Source of the DNA: Thermomonospora echinospora
Lineage (GTDB): Bacteria; Actinomycetota; Actinomycetes; Streptosporangiales; Streptosporangiaceae
DNA length: 64,000 bases
Reading direction: 5' to 3'
NCBI RefSeq assembly: GCF_900108175.1
Contig: NZ_FNVO01000020.1
Location: forward strand, 1 to 64,000
Shown here one piece after another: positions 37,660-47,898 of the stretch (the first letter of the stretch is position 1; the number at the start of each line of letters is the position of its first letter). A program made the position numbers and the translations under genes. The notes beneath the pieces were generated by a model that searched no databases, was not told where the DNA came from, and was given only the letters and a program-made list of their open reading frames with translations.

Positions 37660-37751
37660 CCGCACCTACCTGCCGGTCCCGCCTTTCCGCCTTCTGCGAT
37701 CAGCGCGGCCTCGTCCCTGGCCGCACGTCCCGCAGAAGGGGATGCCCGCAT

Positions 37752-37853
37752 AACGGGGGGACTCGCGTCGGCGTCGCCTACGCAACGTCAATTCACCTGC
37801 GCAAACGCATCATCCGGCAAGTCGGCCCCGCCGAAGATCGGACACTCCCCCAA
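37752..37853. repeat. dispersed 102-bp repeat, copy 1
   Basis: Aligns without gaps to 48391-48492 in the same orientation. Over the first 66 bases 53 are identical by direct count. Both copies lie in open frames that share N-G-G-T-R-V-G, then T-S-I-H-L-R and R-I. Seven of the 13 differences fall in third positions of that frame. This copy sits between the ABC ATPase and its presumed permease. Confidence 0.75.
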
Positions 37854-37945
37854 GGAATGCCACCAGACGCGGGCCTGCCTTGTGCCCAGGCCGGCCGGGG
37901 CACCCGTCGAGGACGGCGGACCGACGATGTGCGGGACGCCCGGCA

Positions 37946-38701
37946 ATGACCGCGTCCAGCAGACCGATCACACCCGGTGGGCGCATGGGGCCGATCCGTC
38001 GAGTGTCGACCGTGATGGCCCTGGCCCGCTTCCAGGTCTGCGGGTACGTGCGTTCCCTGCGGGTGCTGCAGCCGTTGATCCTGGTGCTGCTGATCCTCAC
38101 GCTGGGCCTGGCGCAATGGCCCGGCGGCCCCCGCCGGGTCGAACTCGCCACCGGCGCCCTCGGAGACATCGCCGCACTCGTGTTCCCGATCTGCGCGTGG
38201 TCCGCCAGGTCCCTGCTGGACACCCAGCCGGACGAACAGCGCGCCCTCTCGGCGACCGCGGCCGGCCATCCGGTCGCCTCCGCCGTGGCGGGCCTGCTCG
38301 CGGCCTACGCGGTGAACCTCTGCCTCGGCGGCCTCCTCCTGGCGATCCCGCTGGTCCAGTGCGTCTCTGTCGGCACGGGCCTGGCGCCGACGGCGGCCGG
38401 GGCGGGTCTGACCTTCCTGGTGGCCCTCGCCGGAACGCTGCTGGGCGCCTATGCCCAACGGTCGATCATCTCTTCACCGGGCCACTCCCTCCTGGCGCTG
38501 CTCGGTGGTGTCACCGCCGCGCTGCTCCTCAGTCTCGGCCCGCTCAGCCCGCTGTCCGTGCCGATGGTCAAGTGGCTGCGCGCCGCGCATGACGGCCCTG
38601 TGGCCTTCATCGCGGCCTTCCCCGGCCTCGCCCTGCATCTGGCCCTCTGGTCCACGGTGCTCGCCGCCGGTCATCTCCTCCTGGCCCGCCGCCCCAGGTG
38701 A
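37946..38701 (+). CDS. ABC-2-type membrane protein (presumed exporter permease)
   Basis: 251 residues with six hydrophobic segments starting at about residue 35 (LQPLILVLLILTLGLAQW, then ALVFPICAW, VASAVAGLLAAYAVNLCLGGLLL, AGLTFLVALAGTLLGAY, LLALLGGVTAALLLSLG, LALHLALWSTVLAAGHLLLA). There is no binding motif. It follows an ABC ATPase on the same strand, so it is probably that exporter's membrane subunit; the substrate is unknown. ATG 37946 is preferred; inner starts (37985, 38014) are possible because the first ~20 residues are not conserved-looking. Confidence 0.75.
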   Translation: MTASSRPITPGGRMGPIRRVSTVMALARFQVCGYVRSLRVLQPLILVLLILTLGLAQWPGGPRRVELATGALGDIAALVFPICAWSARSLLDTQPDEQRALSATAAGHPVASAVAGLLAAYAVNLCLGGLLLAIPLVQCVSVGTGLAPTAAGAGLTFLVALAGTLLGAYAQRSIISSPGHSLLALLGGVTAALLLSLGPLSPLSVPMVKWLRAAHDGPVAFIAAFPGLALHLALWSTVLAAGHLLLARRPR

Positions 38702-38792
38702 CAGCGTCAAGGGCGGCTCCGTGTCCCCGGCCATCCACCATCGGATCCGGCCCCGACACGACGAGGGAGACCGGCGGCGTGGTCGGGGGTGA

Positions 38793-39611
38793 TCAGCGGG
38801 CCTGGAGTATCAGCCACGAATCCTCCAGCGGGGCCGATCTCCGGTTGCAGAAGTAGACCCGGCCCGGGTCGCCCCAGTGCCAGCCGAGATGGTCGTCGGA
38901 GTCCAGTTGCAGCAGCGGGCTCCACTCATCGCCCTCGCCGGCGGCGGTCTCCTGCTCCTCCGGGGTGACGGTGTCGGGATCCCGGCCCGAGGAGGCGTGC
39001 TGCGCCTCCGGGGCGACCGGGCGCTGGACGATGACCGGCCAGCCGCCGATCTGGTGGACGGGATCGTCCGGCCACAGATGCTGCAGCCAGGCGGCGTACA
39101 ACTGCTCGTAGACCGTCAGGATGCCGCTGTACCTGCTCTCCACCTGCTGCAGGACGGGCTCCTGCGGGGCGGGCAGGGACAGGAACGGCGCGGCGCCGAG
39201 CGTGCGGGCCGGGGCGGAGGTCACGCCGGGGGGCGGCTCGCTCTCCACCAGCTCCCCGGTGAAGACGCGCCAGCCGTCCCGCTCCTCGGGCCGGCTGCCC
39301 CATGGACGGGGGGTGCGGCTGGCGTAGTAGAAGGCGGCCCGCCCCTTGCCCGGCATCCCCGGCTGCCGCAGGACGGCGGCCAGCTCGGCGAAGTCGACGA
39401 CGGCCAGGAAGTCCAGCGGCCGGCCGGCCCACCGGGGCCAGTCGGCCGCCGGCGGCAGCAGCGGCGGCCCGCCGAGCCGGACGGCCGTGCCCTGCCCGCC
39501 GAGCCGGAGCGCGGGGCGGGCCAGCGGCACGATCGCCGCGCTGACCTCGGGGGCGAGGAAGACACCGAACAGCGAGTGCAGTCGTTGACGCTCAGTGACG
39601 ATCCAGTCCAT
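38793..39611 (-). CDS. DUF1963 (YwqG-like) protein
   Basis: 272 residues. Family landmarks are LGGPPLLPPAADWPRWAGRPLDFLAVVDFAEL near residues 40-75 and LLQLDSDDHLGWHWGDPGRVYF near the C terminus. YwqG-like proteins are cytosolic and of unknown biochemical role, often found beside toxin/immunity loci. No toxin gene was recognised next to it. It stands alone between the ABC exporter and the DivIVA-motif gene. Confidence 0.85.
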   Translation of the reverse strand: MDWIVTERQRLHSLFGVFLAPEVSAAIVPLARPALRLGGQGTAVRLGGPPLLPPAADWPRWAGRPLDFLAVVDFAELAAVLRQPGMPGKGRAAFYYASRTPRPWGSRPEERDGWRVFTGELVESEPPPGVTSAPARTLGAAPFLSLPAPQEPVLQQVESRYSGILTVYEQLYAAWLQHLWPDDPVHQIGGWPVIVQRPVAPEAQHASSGRDPDTVTPEEQETAAGEGDEWSPLLQLDSDDHLGWHWGDPGRVYFCNRRSAPLEDSWLILQAR

Positions 39612-39769
39612 GTCTCGTAGCGTCTCCCGAGCGGCGCCCGTTGACCAGACCCTTTAATGATTGTGGAAAACCCAACGGGAGAAGGCGGAGACCAGGAAGC
39701 GCCCGGACGCCCGGTCAACGAGGTCCTCCCCCCGGCTTCACGGCCGCGCCAAGGCCGCCCCGGCCGGGG

Positions 39770-40279
39770 TCAGCGGGTGACGGCGGACTCCAGCGCGTCG
39801 GCGAGCTCGGTGAGGAAGCGGTCGACCTCGCGTTCGTCATAGCCGGGCCCGAACCGGACCGTCCGGAACGAGCTGGCCCGAACGTCGCCGGCGGTGACCG
39901 GCGGTCCGGCGCCGCGCAGCCCGGCGACCACCCGGTCGAGGAAGGCGTCCACGTCGCGGGCGTCGTATCCGGTGCGCATCCCCGCACCGGAGAACTCGAT
40001 GCCGTGGATCCAGTCGATCAGCCGGCCGGCGGGCACCCGGGGACGCCGCTGCGGGCGCACCGGCCGGGCCCCCTCCCGCAGCCGCCGGATGCACTCGTAC
40101 AGGTACTCGTCCACCGCCTGCTGGTCATAGCCGCGCAGGACCACCGCGAACCGGCTGCGCAGCACGTCTTCGGCGGTCAGGAACCCGGCGCCGCGTTGCA
40201 GCGCGTCCTCGATCCGGGCGGTCAGGGCGTCCACCTGCGCGCAGTCATATCCCCGCAGCACCACCGGGAAGCGCGCCAT
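39770..40279 (-). CDS. protein of four tandem DivIVA-type motifs
   Basis: 169 residues made almost entirely of four copies of the short DivIVA N-terminal motif (F-x2-V-x2-GYD-x2-xVD-x-hydrophobic). They start at about residue 4 (FPVVLRGYDCAQVDAL), 44 (FAVVLRGYDQQAVDEYL), 95 (MRTGYDARDVDAFL) and 140 (FRTVRFGPGYDEREVDRFL). The long coiled coil of true DivIVA/Wag31 is absent. In DivIVA this motif binds curved membrane, so a polar or septal adaptor role is possible but unproven. It lies 10 bp beyond rlmN on the same strand. Confidence 0.8.
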   Translation of the reverse strand: MARFPVVLRGYDCAQVDALTARIEDALQRGAGFLTAEDVLRSRFAVVLRGYDQQAVDEYLYECIRRLREGARPVRPQRRPRVPAGRLIDWIHGIEFSGAGMRTGYDARDVDAFLDRVVAGLRGAGPPVTAGDVRASSFRTVRFGPGYDEREVDRFLTELADALESAVTR

Positions 40280-40289
40280 CCTGCACCCC

Positions 40290-41462
40290 TCATTCCGTGG
40301 CGGCGGCCAGCTGCCCGCAGGCGCCGTCGATCTCCCTTCCCCGCGTGTCGCGCACGGTCACCGGCACGCCGTGGGCCTCCAGCCGGGCCACGAACTCCCG
40401 CTCGTCCCGCGGCCGGGAGGCGGTCCACTTCGAGCCCGGTGTCGGGTTCAACGGGATCAGATTGACGTGAACGAGATGACCTTTCAAGAGCCTGCCGAGA
40501 AGATCCGCCCGCCAGGCCTGGTCGTTGACGTCCTTGATCATGGCGTACTCGATGGACACCCGCCGCCCGGTGCGGTCGGCGTACGCCCAGGCGGCGTCCA
40601 GCACCTCGCGCACCTTCCAGCGGGTGTTGATCGGCACCAGCTCGTCACGGAGCTCGTCGTCGGGGGCGTGCAGGGACACCGCCAGGCGCACCGACAGGCC
40701 CTCGGCGGCCAGCTTCTCGATGGCCGGGACCAGGCCGACGGTGGAGACGGTGACCGACCGCTGCGAGATGCCCAGGCCGTGCGGGGCCGGGTCGGTGATC
40801 CGGCGGACCGCACCGAGGACGGCCTTGTAGTTGGCCAGCGGCTCGCCCATGCCCATGAACACGATGTTGGAGACCCGTCCGGGGCCGCCGGCGAGCTGCC
40901 CGCGGGCCAGCGCCCGGGCGCCCGCCGCGACCTGCTCGACGATCTCGGCGGTGGACAGGTTGCGGGTCAGGCCGGCCTGCCCGGTGGCGCAGAACGGGCA
41001 GTTCATGCCGCAGCCGGCCTGCGAGGACACGCACATGGTGACGCGGTCGGGATAGCGCATCAGGACCGACTCCAGCAGCGTGCCGTCGAAGGCCCGCCAG
41101 AGTGTCTTGCGAGTCGTGCCGCCGTCGCAGTCCAGCGTGCGCACCGAGGTCAGCAGCTCGGGCAGCAGCTCGGCGGCCAGCCGGTCACGGACGGCCGCCG
41201 GCAGGTCGGTCATCTGCGCCGGGTCGTCGGTCAGCCGGGCGAAGTAGTGGCGGGAGAGCTGGTCGGCGCGGAACGGTTTCTCGCCGAGCTCGGCCACCGC
41301 CGCGCGACGTTCGGCGGAGGTCAGGTCGGCCAGGTGACGCGGGGGCTTGGCCCGGCGCGGCGCCACGAAGGTGAGCTTGCCGGGCTGCGGCGGCGCGGGG
41401 CGGCCGGAGTCCTGCGCAGCGCCCGCGGCTGCGGCGGAGACCGGCTGAGAGGTGGAAGACAT
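40290..41462 (-). CDS. rlmN: 23S rRNA/tRNA adenine-C2 methyltransferase RlmN
   Basis: A 390-residue radical SAM enzyme that methylates A2503 of 23S rRNA and A37 of some tRNAs. The cluster motif CGMNCPFC (Cx3Cx2C) is present, as is the C-terminal methyl-carrying Cys in [10 protein letters not shown]. The ATG at 41462 (GGGAGG just upstream) gives the usual length with a ~30-residue proline/alanine-rich lead. The upstream frame overlaps the divergent SUFU gene. It is probably cotranscribed with the DivIVA-motif gene. Confidence 0.96.
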   Translation of the reverse strand: MSSTSQPVSAAAAGAAQDSGRPAPPQPGKLTFVAPRRAKPPRHLADLTSAERRAAVAELGEKPFRADQLSRHYFARLTDDPAQMTDLPAAVRDRLAAELLPELLTSVRTLDCDGGTTRKTLWRAFDGTLLESVLMRYPDRVTMCVSSQAGCGMNCPFCATGQAGLTRNLSTAEIVEQVAAGARALARGQLAGGPGRVSNIVFMGMGEPLANYKAVLGAVRRITDPAPHGLGISQRSVTVSTVGLVPAIEKLAAEGLSVRLAVSLHAPDDELRDELVPINTRWKVREVLDAAWAYADRTGRRVSIEYAMIKDVNDQAWRADLLGRLLKGHLVHVNLIPLNPTPGSKWTASRPRDEREFVARLEAHGVPVTVRDTRGREIDGACGQLAAATE

Positions 41463-41538
41463 GGTCCTCCCAGTGTGGCAAACCCTGACCCGTGCCTTTG
41501 CCGTGCGCAGCCTCCCGGTGGCCGTTACAGTCTGGATC

Positions 41539-42741
41539 ATGGCGGTTTTGCGTAGAGGATCGGGTTCCGTGCGGTCGGGAGCTCCGTCCCGGGACGGGGG
41601 AACGGGCACGGCGGCGAAGGTCCTGCTCGCCGAGACCAGCCCGTACGGCAGCCGCCGGCTCACCGTGGAGACCGACGGGGTCACCACCGCGGCGTACCTG
41701 CGGGACGCCCAGGACGGCGTGATCGGCGCCAGCTGGATCGCCAACCACCAGCCGGCGGCCCCGGGCCTGGACCTGTCCCGGCTGAACGCCGGGTTGACGC
41801 CGGTGATGCCCGCCGGCCGCACCCGGCATCCCGACGGCCGCCCGGCGCTGGATCCGCGGTCGCTGGAGATCGTCTGGTTCGAGGAGGGGGACGGGGCGGC
41901 CGTACTGGAGTCGGGCGAGCCGCTGTGCGTCATTCCGGCCTGGTCGGACATGAGCCGGGGCATCCCCGGCTACAGCCGGGACGTCAACGCCCAGAGCCCC
42001 TTCGCGTTCCCCCTGGAGCAGGAGATCGCGGAGTTCTCCCCCCGCATCCAACAGGCCCGCGCCTTCTGGGAGTGGTGCCGCCAGGAGGGCGCCTGGGCCG
42101 AGTTCCAGCAGTCCGTGCTGGGGCACCTGCTCAACCGGCTCGGCCCCGGCGGGCACTACTGGCACGATGTCGGCCGCCAGTTCCGGGGCCCCGGCGCCGC
42201 CCAGAAGGGCGAGCGGGCGAACGCCCCCGTGGTGAGCGTGTCGGAGCGGCCCGCACGTACGGGACGGGACTTCTCCGTGCTGAGCACGCTGGGCATGAGC
42301 CGTCAGCGGATGCCCACGGTGGAGCTGTACGAGGACGACGTCTCCCACTACGCGCGGATCGAGCTGGCCGTGGCGAGCACGCTGCCCAGCCAGCGGGTGG
42401 GCAGCATCTTCCCGTGGCTGGCGCAGTACCCGTGGCGTTCGGTGACCTGGTTCGCGCCCGGGGACGTGGTCAAGTGGTACCACGAGGCCAAGACGTTCCC
42501 CCTGAACGGACCGGACGCCGAGGACGCCCGCTGGGCGGGGGTGCTGCTGCTGGACGACCCGAGCCGGCTGGCCGGGCCGCCCGCACCGGACCTGACCGGG
42601 TTCACGTTCGACGGGGACCCGGTGCGCTGGCTCTGGCTGGTCCCCATCACCGACGAGGAACGCCGGTACGCCAAGGCCGAGGGCTCCAATGCCCTGGTGC
42701 GCCGGCTGCGCGGCGAGGGCCGCAGCTGGGTCGTGTCCTGA
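41539..42741 (+). CDS. suppressor of fused (SUFU) domain protein
   Basis: 400 residues. The C-terminal ~170 residues carry a SUFU domain: [64 protein letters not shown]. The N-terminal ~220 residues are variable and of unknown fold. Bacterial SUFU domains are known as immunity-type domains in polymorphic-toxin loci, but no toxin was recognised nearby. ATG 41539 is 8 bp past TACAGT, so the mRNA may be leaderless. It is divergent from rlmN (76 bp between starts). Confidence 0.8.
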   Translation: MAVLRRGSGSVRSGAPSRDGGTGTAAKVLLAETSPYGSRRLTVETDGVTTAAYLRDAQDGVIGASWIANHQPAAPGLDLSRLNAGLTPVMPAGRTRHPDGRPALDPRSLEIVWFEEGDGAAVLESGEPLCVIPAWSDMSRGIPGYSRDVNAQSPFAFPLEQEIAEFSPRIQQARAFWEWCRQEGAWAEFQQSVLGHLLNRLGPGGHYWHDVGRQFRGPGAAQKGERANAPVVSVSERPARTGRDFSVLSTLGMSRQRMPTVELYEDDVSHYARIELAVASTLPSQRVGSIFPWLAQYPWRSVTWFAPGDVVKWYHEAKTFPLNGPDAEDARWAGVLLLDDPSRLAGPPAPDLTGFTFDGDPVRWLWLVPITDEERRYAKAEGSNALVRRLRGEGRSWVVS

Positions 42742-42746
42742 CCGGA

Positions 42747-42774
42747 CGGCGTCCCGGCGAGGACCGGGACGCCG
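42747..42774. terminator. bidirectional terminator between SUFU gene and cdsA
   Basis: CGGCGTCCCGG-CGAGGA-CCGGGACGCCG is a perfect 11-bp stem with a 6-nt loop, between the convergent stops at 42741 and 42796. Confidence 0.7.
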
Positions 42775-42795
42775 CCGTACCGACCGGCCGGAGGC

Positions 42796-43671
42796 TCAGC
42801 TCGTACGGACGAACAGCTCCAGCAGCAGCCAGACGACCGGGGCCGTGATGATCAGGGAGTCGAGCCGGTCCATCACCCCGCCGTGGCCGGGCAGCAGGGT
42901 GCCCAGGTCCTTGATGCCGAGGTCCCGCTTGATCATCGACTCGATGAGGTCGCCGACCGTGGCCGAGCACACCACGGCCGCCCCCAGCAGCACCCCGTGC
43001 CACAGGTGGCCGTCGGCCAGCAGCCAGGACATCAGCCAGGCGCCGATGCCCATGCAGGTCAGCGCCGACCCGGCGAAGCCCTCCCAGGTCTTCTTCGGGC
43101 TAATGGAGGGGGCCATCTTGTGCCGGCCGAGATAAGAGCCGGCGAAGTAGCCGCCGATGTCGCTGGAGACGGTGACCGCGATGAAGATGACGATGCGGTG
43201 GGCGCCGTCGTTCGGTGCGAGCATCAGGGCGACGATGCCGCCCATGAGCGCCACGTAGGCGACGATGAACAGCCCGGCGGTGGCGTCCCGTACGTAACCG
43301 TCGGCGCCGGCGGGCATCCGCCACACCAGCAGGGCCAGCACGGTGAGCGCGAGCGCGCCGACCAGGGCGAGCGCACCACCGACGTAGGCGGCCACCAGCG
43401 CCGCTACCACACCCGCCATGAGCGGCGCCTGCGGGATGCGGATGTCCCGGGAGCCGAACGCCTGGGCCAGCTCCCGCACCCCGTAGGCCAGGAAGAACGT
43501 CATGACGCCAAGGAAGATCTCCTTGACGGTGTAGAGCGAGACCAGGACCAGCGCGCCGAGGCCCAGGCCGACGCCGACGGCGACGGGCAGGTTGCGGCCC
43601 GCGCGACCACCGGACGTCGTGGGGGGACCGGCCGGGGGCGGTGCCGCCTCCCGGCCGTGTGCGGCTTCCAT
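42796..43671 (-). CDS. cdsA: phosphatidate cytidylyltransferase
   Basis: A 291-residue integral membrane enzyme with about eight helices, making CDP-diacylglycerol from phosphatidate and CTP. The CDS signature S-x-IKR-x4-KD is seen as ESMIKRDLGIKDLG, followed by LLPGHGGVMDRLDS. The ATG at 43671 overlaps the frr stop (TGATG). It ends the rpsB-tsf-pyrH-frr-cdsA series, a classic bacterial order. Confidence 0.95.
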   Translation of the reverse strand: MEAAHGREAAPPPAGPPTTSGGRAGRNLPVAVGVGLGLGALVLVSLYTVKEIFLGVMTFFLAYGVRELAQAFGSRDIRIPQAPLMAGVVAALVAAYVGGALALVGALALTVLALLVWRMPAGADGYVRDATAGLFIVAYVALMGGIVALMLAPNDGAHRIVIFIAVTVSSDIGGYFAGSYLGRHKMAPSISPKKTWEGFAGSALTCMGIGAWLMSWLLADGHLWHGVLLGAAVVCSATVGDLIESMIKRDLGIKDLGTLLPGHGGVMDRLDSLIITAPVVWLLLELFVRTS

Positions 43672-44228
43672 CAAACCTCGAGCAGCTCGGCCTTCTTGTG
43701 CTCGAGAAGCTCGTCGATCTGGGCGACGTGCTTGTGCGTCGCGTCGTCGAGTTCCTTCTCGGCACGGCGGACCTCGTCCTCGCCGGCCTCGCCGTCCTTG
43801 GCCAGCTTGTCCAGCGCGTCCTTGGCCCGGCGGCGAATGTTGCGGATGGAGACCCGGCTGTCCTCGGCCTTGCCGCCGGCGATCTTGATGAACTCGCGGC
43901 GGCGCTCCTCCGACAGGTCGGGGAAGACCACCCGGATCACGTTGCCGTCGTTGGTGGGGTTCACCCCGAGGTCGCTGTCGCGGATCGCCTTCTCCACCGC
44001 ATTCATCGACGACTTGTCGAACACCTGCACGATCACCATGCGCGGCTCGGGCAACGTGAACGAGGCCAGCTGGTTGATCGGCGTCGGCGTGCCGTAGTAC
44101 TCGGCGGTGATCTTGTTGAACATGGCCGGGGTGACCCTGCCGGTGCGAATGCCCGCGAAGTCTTCCTTGGCGACCGCCACCGCCTTTTCCATCTTCTCTT
44201 CGGCTTCGAAGAGGATCTCATCGATCAC
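43671..44228 (-). CDS. frr: ribosome recycling factor
   Basis: 185 residues, full-length RRF, which with EF-G splits post-termination ribosomes. Landmarks are [10 protein letters not shown], the [18 protein letters not shown] domain-II segment, [16 protein letters not shown] and the terminal helix. It starts at GTG 44228 with GGGAG upstream. It is coupled to cdsA by overlap. Confidence 0.97.
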   Translation of the reverse strand: MIDEILFEAEEKMEKAVAVAKEDFAGIRTGRVTPAMFNKITAEYYGTPTPINQLASFTLPEPRMVIVQVFDKSSMNAVEKAIRDSDLGVNPTNDGNVIRVVFPDLSEERRREFIKIAGGKAEDSRVSIRNIRRRAKDALDKLAKDGEAGEDEVRRAEKELDDATHKHVAQIDELLEHKKAELLEV

Positions 44229-44269
44229 TTCGGGCTCCCGTCACCTTGTCCTGCCTGCCTGCTGCCGAC

Positions 44270-44302
44270 CCCGCCGACCGGCCGGGCGGCCGGTGCGGCG
44301 GG
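44270..44302 (-). terminator. hairpin directly after pyrH
   Basis: CCCGCCGACCGGCC-GGGC-GGCCGGTGCGGCGGG pairs over 14 bp with one bulged base, beginning immediately beyond the pyrH stop codon. It may lower read-through into frr or mark an mRNA end. Confidence 0.5.
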
Positions 44303-45115
<813 letters not shown>

Positions 45116-45174
45116 TCACGGATATGGGCGTTCGTCCCGCCCCGTCCTGCCCGGCATACCTCCGAGCGGGATCG

Positions 45175-46011
45175 TTAAGCCTGGCCCACCTTGAAACGGG
45201 CGAAACGCTCGACCTTCACCCCGGCCTCGTCGAGGACCTTGGCGATGGTCTTCTTGCCGTCCTTGACGAACGCCTGCTCGACCAGGACGAAGTCGCGGAA
45301 GTAGGCGTTGACCCGGCCCTCGACGATCTTCGGGATGGCCTTCTCCGGCTTGCCCTCGTCGCGGGTGATCTGCTCGGCCAGCGCCCGCTCCTTCTCGATC
45401 GCCTCGGCCGGGACGTCGTCGCGGGTCAGGTACTTGGGCGCCATCGCCGCGATCTGCTGGGCGATGTCCTTGCCGATCTCGGGGTTCTCGGTGTCCAGCT
45501 GCACCAGCACGCCGGTGGTCGGCGGCAGCGACGGGTCGGACTTGTGCAGGTAGCTGGTCACGTAGGCGCCCTTGAAGTGGGCGAAGCGACGCAGCTCCAG
45601 CTTCTCGCCGATCTTGGCGCTGTTCTCCTCGATCAGCGCCTGCACCGTCTTGCCCGGCTCGATCTCCAGGCCCAGCAGGGCCGGGGCGTCGGCGGCGTCG
45701 GACTCGGCGGCGAACCGCACGATCCGGTCGGCCAGCTCGATGAAGCCGGCGTTCTTGGCGACGAAGTCGGTCTCACAGTTGAGCTCGAGGATCGCGCCGT
45801 CGCCGGTGCCGTTGAAGTGCTCGGCGACCAGACCGTTGCCGGCGGTGCGCTCGGCGCGCTTGCCGACGTCCTTGGCGCCCTTCAGGCGCAGGATCTCCAC
45901 GGCCTTGTCGAAGTCGCCCTCGGACTCGACCAGCGCGTTCTTGCAGTCCATCATGCCGGAGCCGGTCAGCTCGCGGAGCCGCTTGACGTCGGCGGCGGTG
46001 AAGTTCGCCAT
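45175..46011 (-). CDS. tsf: elongation factor Ts
   Basis: 278 residues. EF-Ts is the nucleotide-exchange factor of EF-Tu. The N-terminal UBA-like domain reads [24 protein letters not shown] and the core has [10 protein letters not shown] and [14 protein letters not shown]. The ATG at 46011 begins the family sequence; the longer frame is spurious. It follows rpsB by 83 bp. Confidence 0.97.
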   Translation of the reverse strand: MANFTAADVKRLRELTGSGMMDCKNALVESEGDFDKAVEILRLKGAKDVGKRAERTAGNGLVAEHFNGTGDGAILELNCETDFVAKNAGFIELADRIVRFAAESDAADAPALLGLEIEPGKTVQALIEENSAKIGEKLELRRFAHFKGAYVTSYLHKSDPSLPPTTGVLVQLDTENPEIGKDIAQQIAAMAPKYLTRDDVPAEAIEKERALAEQITRDEGKPEKAIPKIVEGRVNAYFRDFVLVEQAFVKDGKKTIAKVLDEAGVKVERFARFKVGQA

Positions 46012-46094
46012 CGATTCAGATCTCTTTCGTCGGTTCGGAGGATCCGGCGGGCGCCCGGCGGGTCCCGCTGGGCGGGCCCGCCGGGGACCTCGGA

Positions 46095-47048
46095 TCAGGC
46101 GTTGTCGGAGGCCTCGCCGGCCTGCGGAGCAGCCTCGCCAGCCTGCGGGGCAGCCTCGGCGGCCTCCGGGGCGGCCTCGGCGGCCTCCGGGGCGGCCTCG
46201 GCGGCCTGCGGGGCGGCCTCCGGGGCAGCCTCGGCGGTCGGCTGCGCGGCCTCGGCCTGCTCCTTGCCCTCCAGCAGCTCCCGCTCCCACTCGGCCAGCG
46301 GCTCGGCGCCCGCGGCGGCCTCGGCGGGCTTGTCCTCACCACCGGTGGCGGCACCGGCCCGGGCCATCAGGCCGTCGGCCACCGCGTCGGCGACCACGCG
46401 GGTCAGCAGGCTGACGCTGCGGATGGCGTCGTCGTTGCCCGGGATCGGGTAGTCGACCTCGTCCGGGTCGCAGTTGGTGTCCAGGATCGCCACCACCGGG
46501 ATGCCCAGCTTGCGGGCCTCGTTGACGGCGATGTGCTCCTTCTTGGTGTCCACGATCCAGATCGCGCTGGGCACGCGGGCCATGTCGCGGATACCGCCGA
46601 GGGTGCGCTCGAGCTTGTCCTTCTCGCGCTTGAGGCCCAGCAGCTCCTTCTTGGTCATGCCGGAGCCCGCGACGTCGTCGTAGTTGATCTCCTCCAGCTC
46701 CTTGAGCCGGGTGAGCCGCTTGTGGACGGTGGAGAAGTTGGTGAGCATGCCGCCCAGCCAGCGCTGGTTGACGTACGGCATGCCGACCCGCTGCGCCTGC
46801 TCGGCGATGGCCTCCTGGCCCTGCTTCTTGGTGCCGACGAACAGGATCGTGCCGCCGTGCGCGACGGTCTCCTTGATGAACTCGTAGGCGCGGTCGATGT
46901 AGGACAGCGACTGCTGCAGGTCGATGATGTAGATGCCGTTGCGCTCGGTGAAGATGAAGCGCTTCATCTTCGGGTTCCAGCGCCGGGTCTGGTGGCCGAA
47001 GTGGACGCCGCTCTCCAGCAGCTGCCGCATGGTGACGACGGGTGCCAT
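46095..47048 (-). CDS. rpsB: 30S ribosomal protein S2 with Ala/Glu/Pro-rich tail
   Basis: 317 residues. The S2 core (1-~230: [48 protein letters not shown]) is standard. The last ~85 residues are an added low-complexity tail with repeated EAAPEAAEA and EAAPQAGEA units. ATG 47048 has GGAGC nearby and starts the conserved sequence. It is the first gene of the rpsB-tsf-pyrH-frr-cdsA block. Confidence 0.97.
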   Translation of the reverse strand: MAPVVTMRQLLESGVHFGHQTRRWNPKMKRFIFTERNGIYIIDLQQSLSYIDRAYEFIKETVAHGGTILFVGTKKQGQEAIAEQAQRVGMPYVNQRWLGGMLTNFSTVHKRLTRLKELEEINYDDVAGSGMTKKELLGLKREKDKLERTLGGIRDMARVPSAIWIVDTKKEHIAVNEARKLGIPVVAILDTNCDPDEVDYPIPGNDDAIRSVSLLTRVVADAVADGLMARAGAATGGEDKPAEAAAGAEPLAEWERELLEGKEQAEAAQPTAEAAPEAAPQAAEAAPEAAEAAPEAAEAAPQAGEAAPQAGEASDNA

Positions 47049-47355
47049 CCCGTGTGCTCCTGTTCTGCCCGGTCGCTTGTCCGGGCATGTCTCGGTTGTC
47101 TGCCCACGCCCGGACGCGGCCCCGCCGTCAGCGTCGTGACGGACCGAGAGACCGCACCCCACCGTTGGCCCCTGGCGAGCGGAGGCTGGTGGCAGCGGGC
47201 GTGTGAATTCGGTCGCTCGAGAGAGGCTCCCCCGCGCGACCGTCCCTCAAGTCTATGGGATGTCCGCTCGCCCCGTGGAATCGGCGACGTTCCAGAGTTA
47301 TCCACAATTCTCCGTGCCCTGGTGCCCCAGTCCTTCCCTCTGGAGGATCCTTCAC
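47049..47355. promoter_or_regulatory. divergent promoter region rpsB / M23 peptidase with a DnaA-box match
   Basis: 307 bp without a gene, between the divergent starts of rpsB and the peptidase. It should hold both promoters, but neither could be fixed confidently. It contains a perfect TTATCCACA 9-mer (47298-47306), the DnaA-box consensus, 50 bp upstream of the peptidase start. Confidence 0.45.
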
Positions 47356-47898
47356 ATGGCTCTCATCGCCCTGGTCCTCACCTGGGCCTTCTCCCTGGCC
47401 TCTGCTGTCCCGTCCGCGCTGCCCGGCCCGCCCGGTCCCTGGCGATGGCCGTTAAGCCCCGATCCCCAGGTGCTCCGCGGCTTCAGCCCGCCGCTCAGCC
47501 CCTGGGGTCCCGGTCATCGTGGCGTGGATCTGGTGGCCACGCCCGGCCAGGCGGTCTACGCGGCCGCCGCGGGGCAGGTGTCCTTCGCCGGGTACGTCGC
47601 CGGGCACGGCGTGGTCGTCCTGACGCACGGTGTTCTCAGGACGACCTATCTGCCCGTCATCCCGTCCGTACGGACCGGCCGGCATCTGCCCGTGAGCGCC
47701 CGGCTGGGCACCGTCCAAGATCTGCCGGGTCACTGCGGCCCTCTTCACTGCCTTCACTGGGGACTGCGCCATGACCTGCGCTACCTCGACCCTTTGTCCC
47801 TGCTCCGCCCTGGAGTACGCCTGCTCCCCTACTGGTCTTCGCAACGCCGACTCCAAGGCGTCGCCCTGCACCGTGCCGGGAGCGGCCGTCTCCGATGA
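47356..47898 (+). CDS. M23 family (LytM-type) peptidase
   Basis: 180 residues. A signal peptide (MALIALVLTWAFSLASAVPS) exports it. The M23 zinc site is visible as HRGVDLV (first His and Asp) and a terminal HxH-like HCLHWGL, with GHGVVVLTHG between. It probably cleaves peptidoglycan cross-links or is a cell-wall activator. The GGAGG 9 nt upstream supports ATG 47356. A divergent M23 gene beside rpsB is conserved in actinomycetes (for example Rv2891 beside rpsB in M. tuberculosis). Confidence 0.88.
   Translation: MALIALVLTWAFSLASAVPSALPGPPGPWRWPLSPDPQVLRGFSPPLSPWGPGHRGVDLVATPGQAVYAAAAGQVSFAGYVAGHGVVVLTHGVLRTTYLPVIPSVRTGRHLPVSARLGTVQDLPGHCGPLHCLHWGLRHDLRYLDPLSLLRPGVRLLPYWSSQRRLQGVALHRAGSGRLR

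Noticed and set aside
37656-37949. A 97-residue plus-strand gene between the ABC ATPase and permease
   Set aside because: No ribosome-binding site and no family. Only the ~34-residue repeat portion shows conservation, so it is annotated as a repeat instead of a gene.
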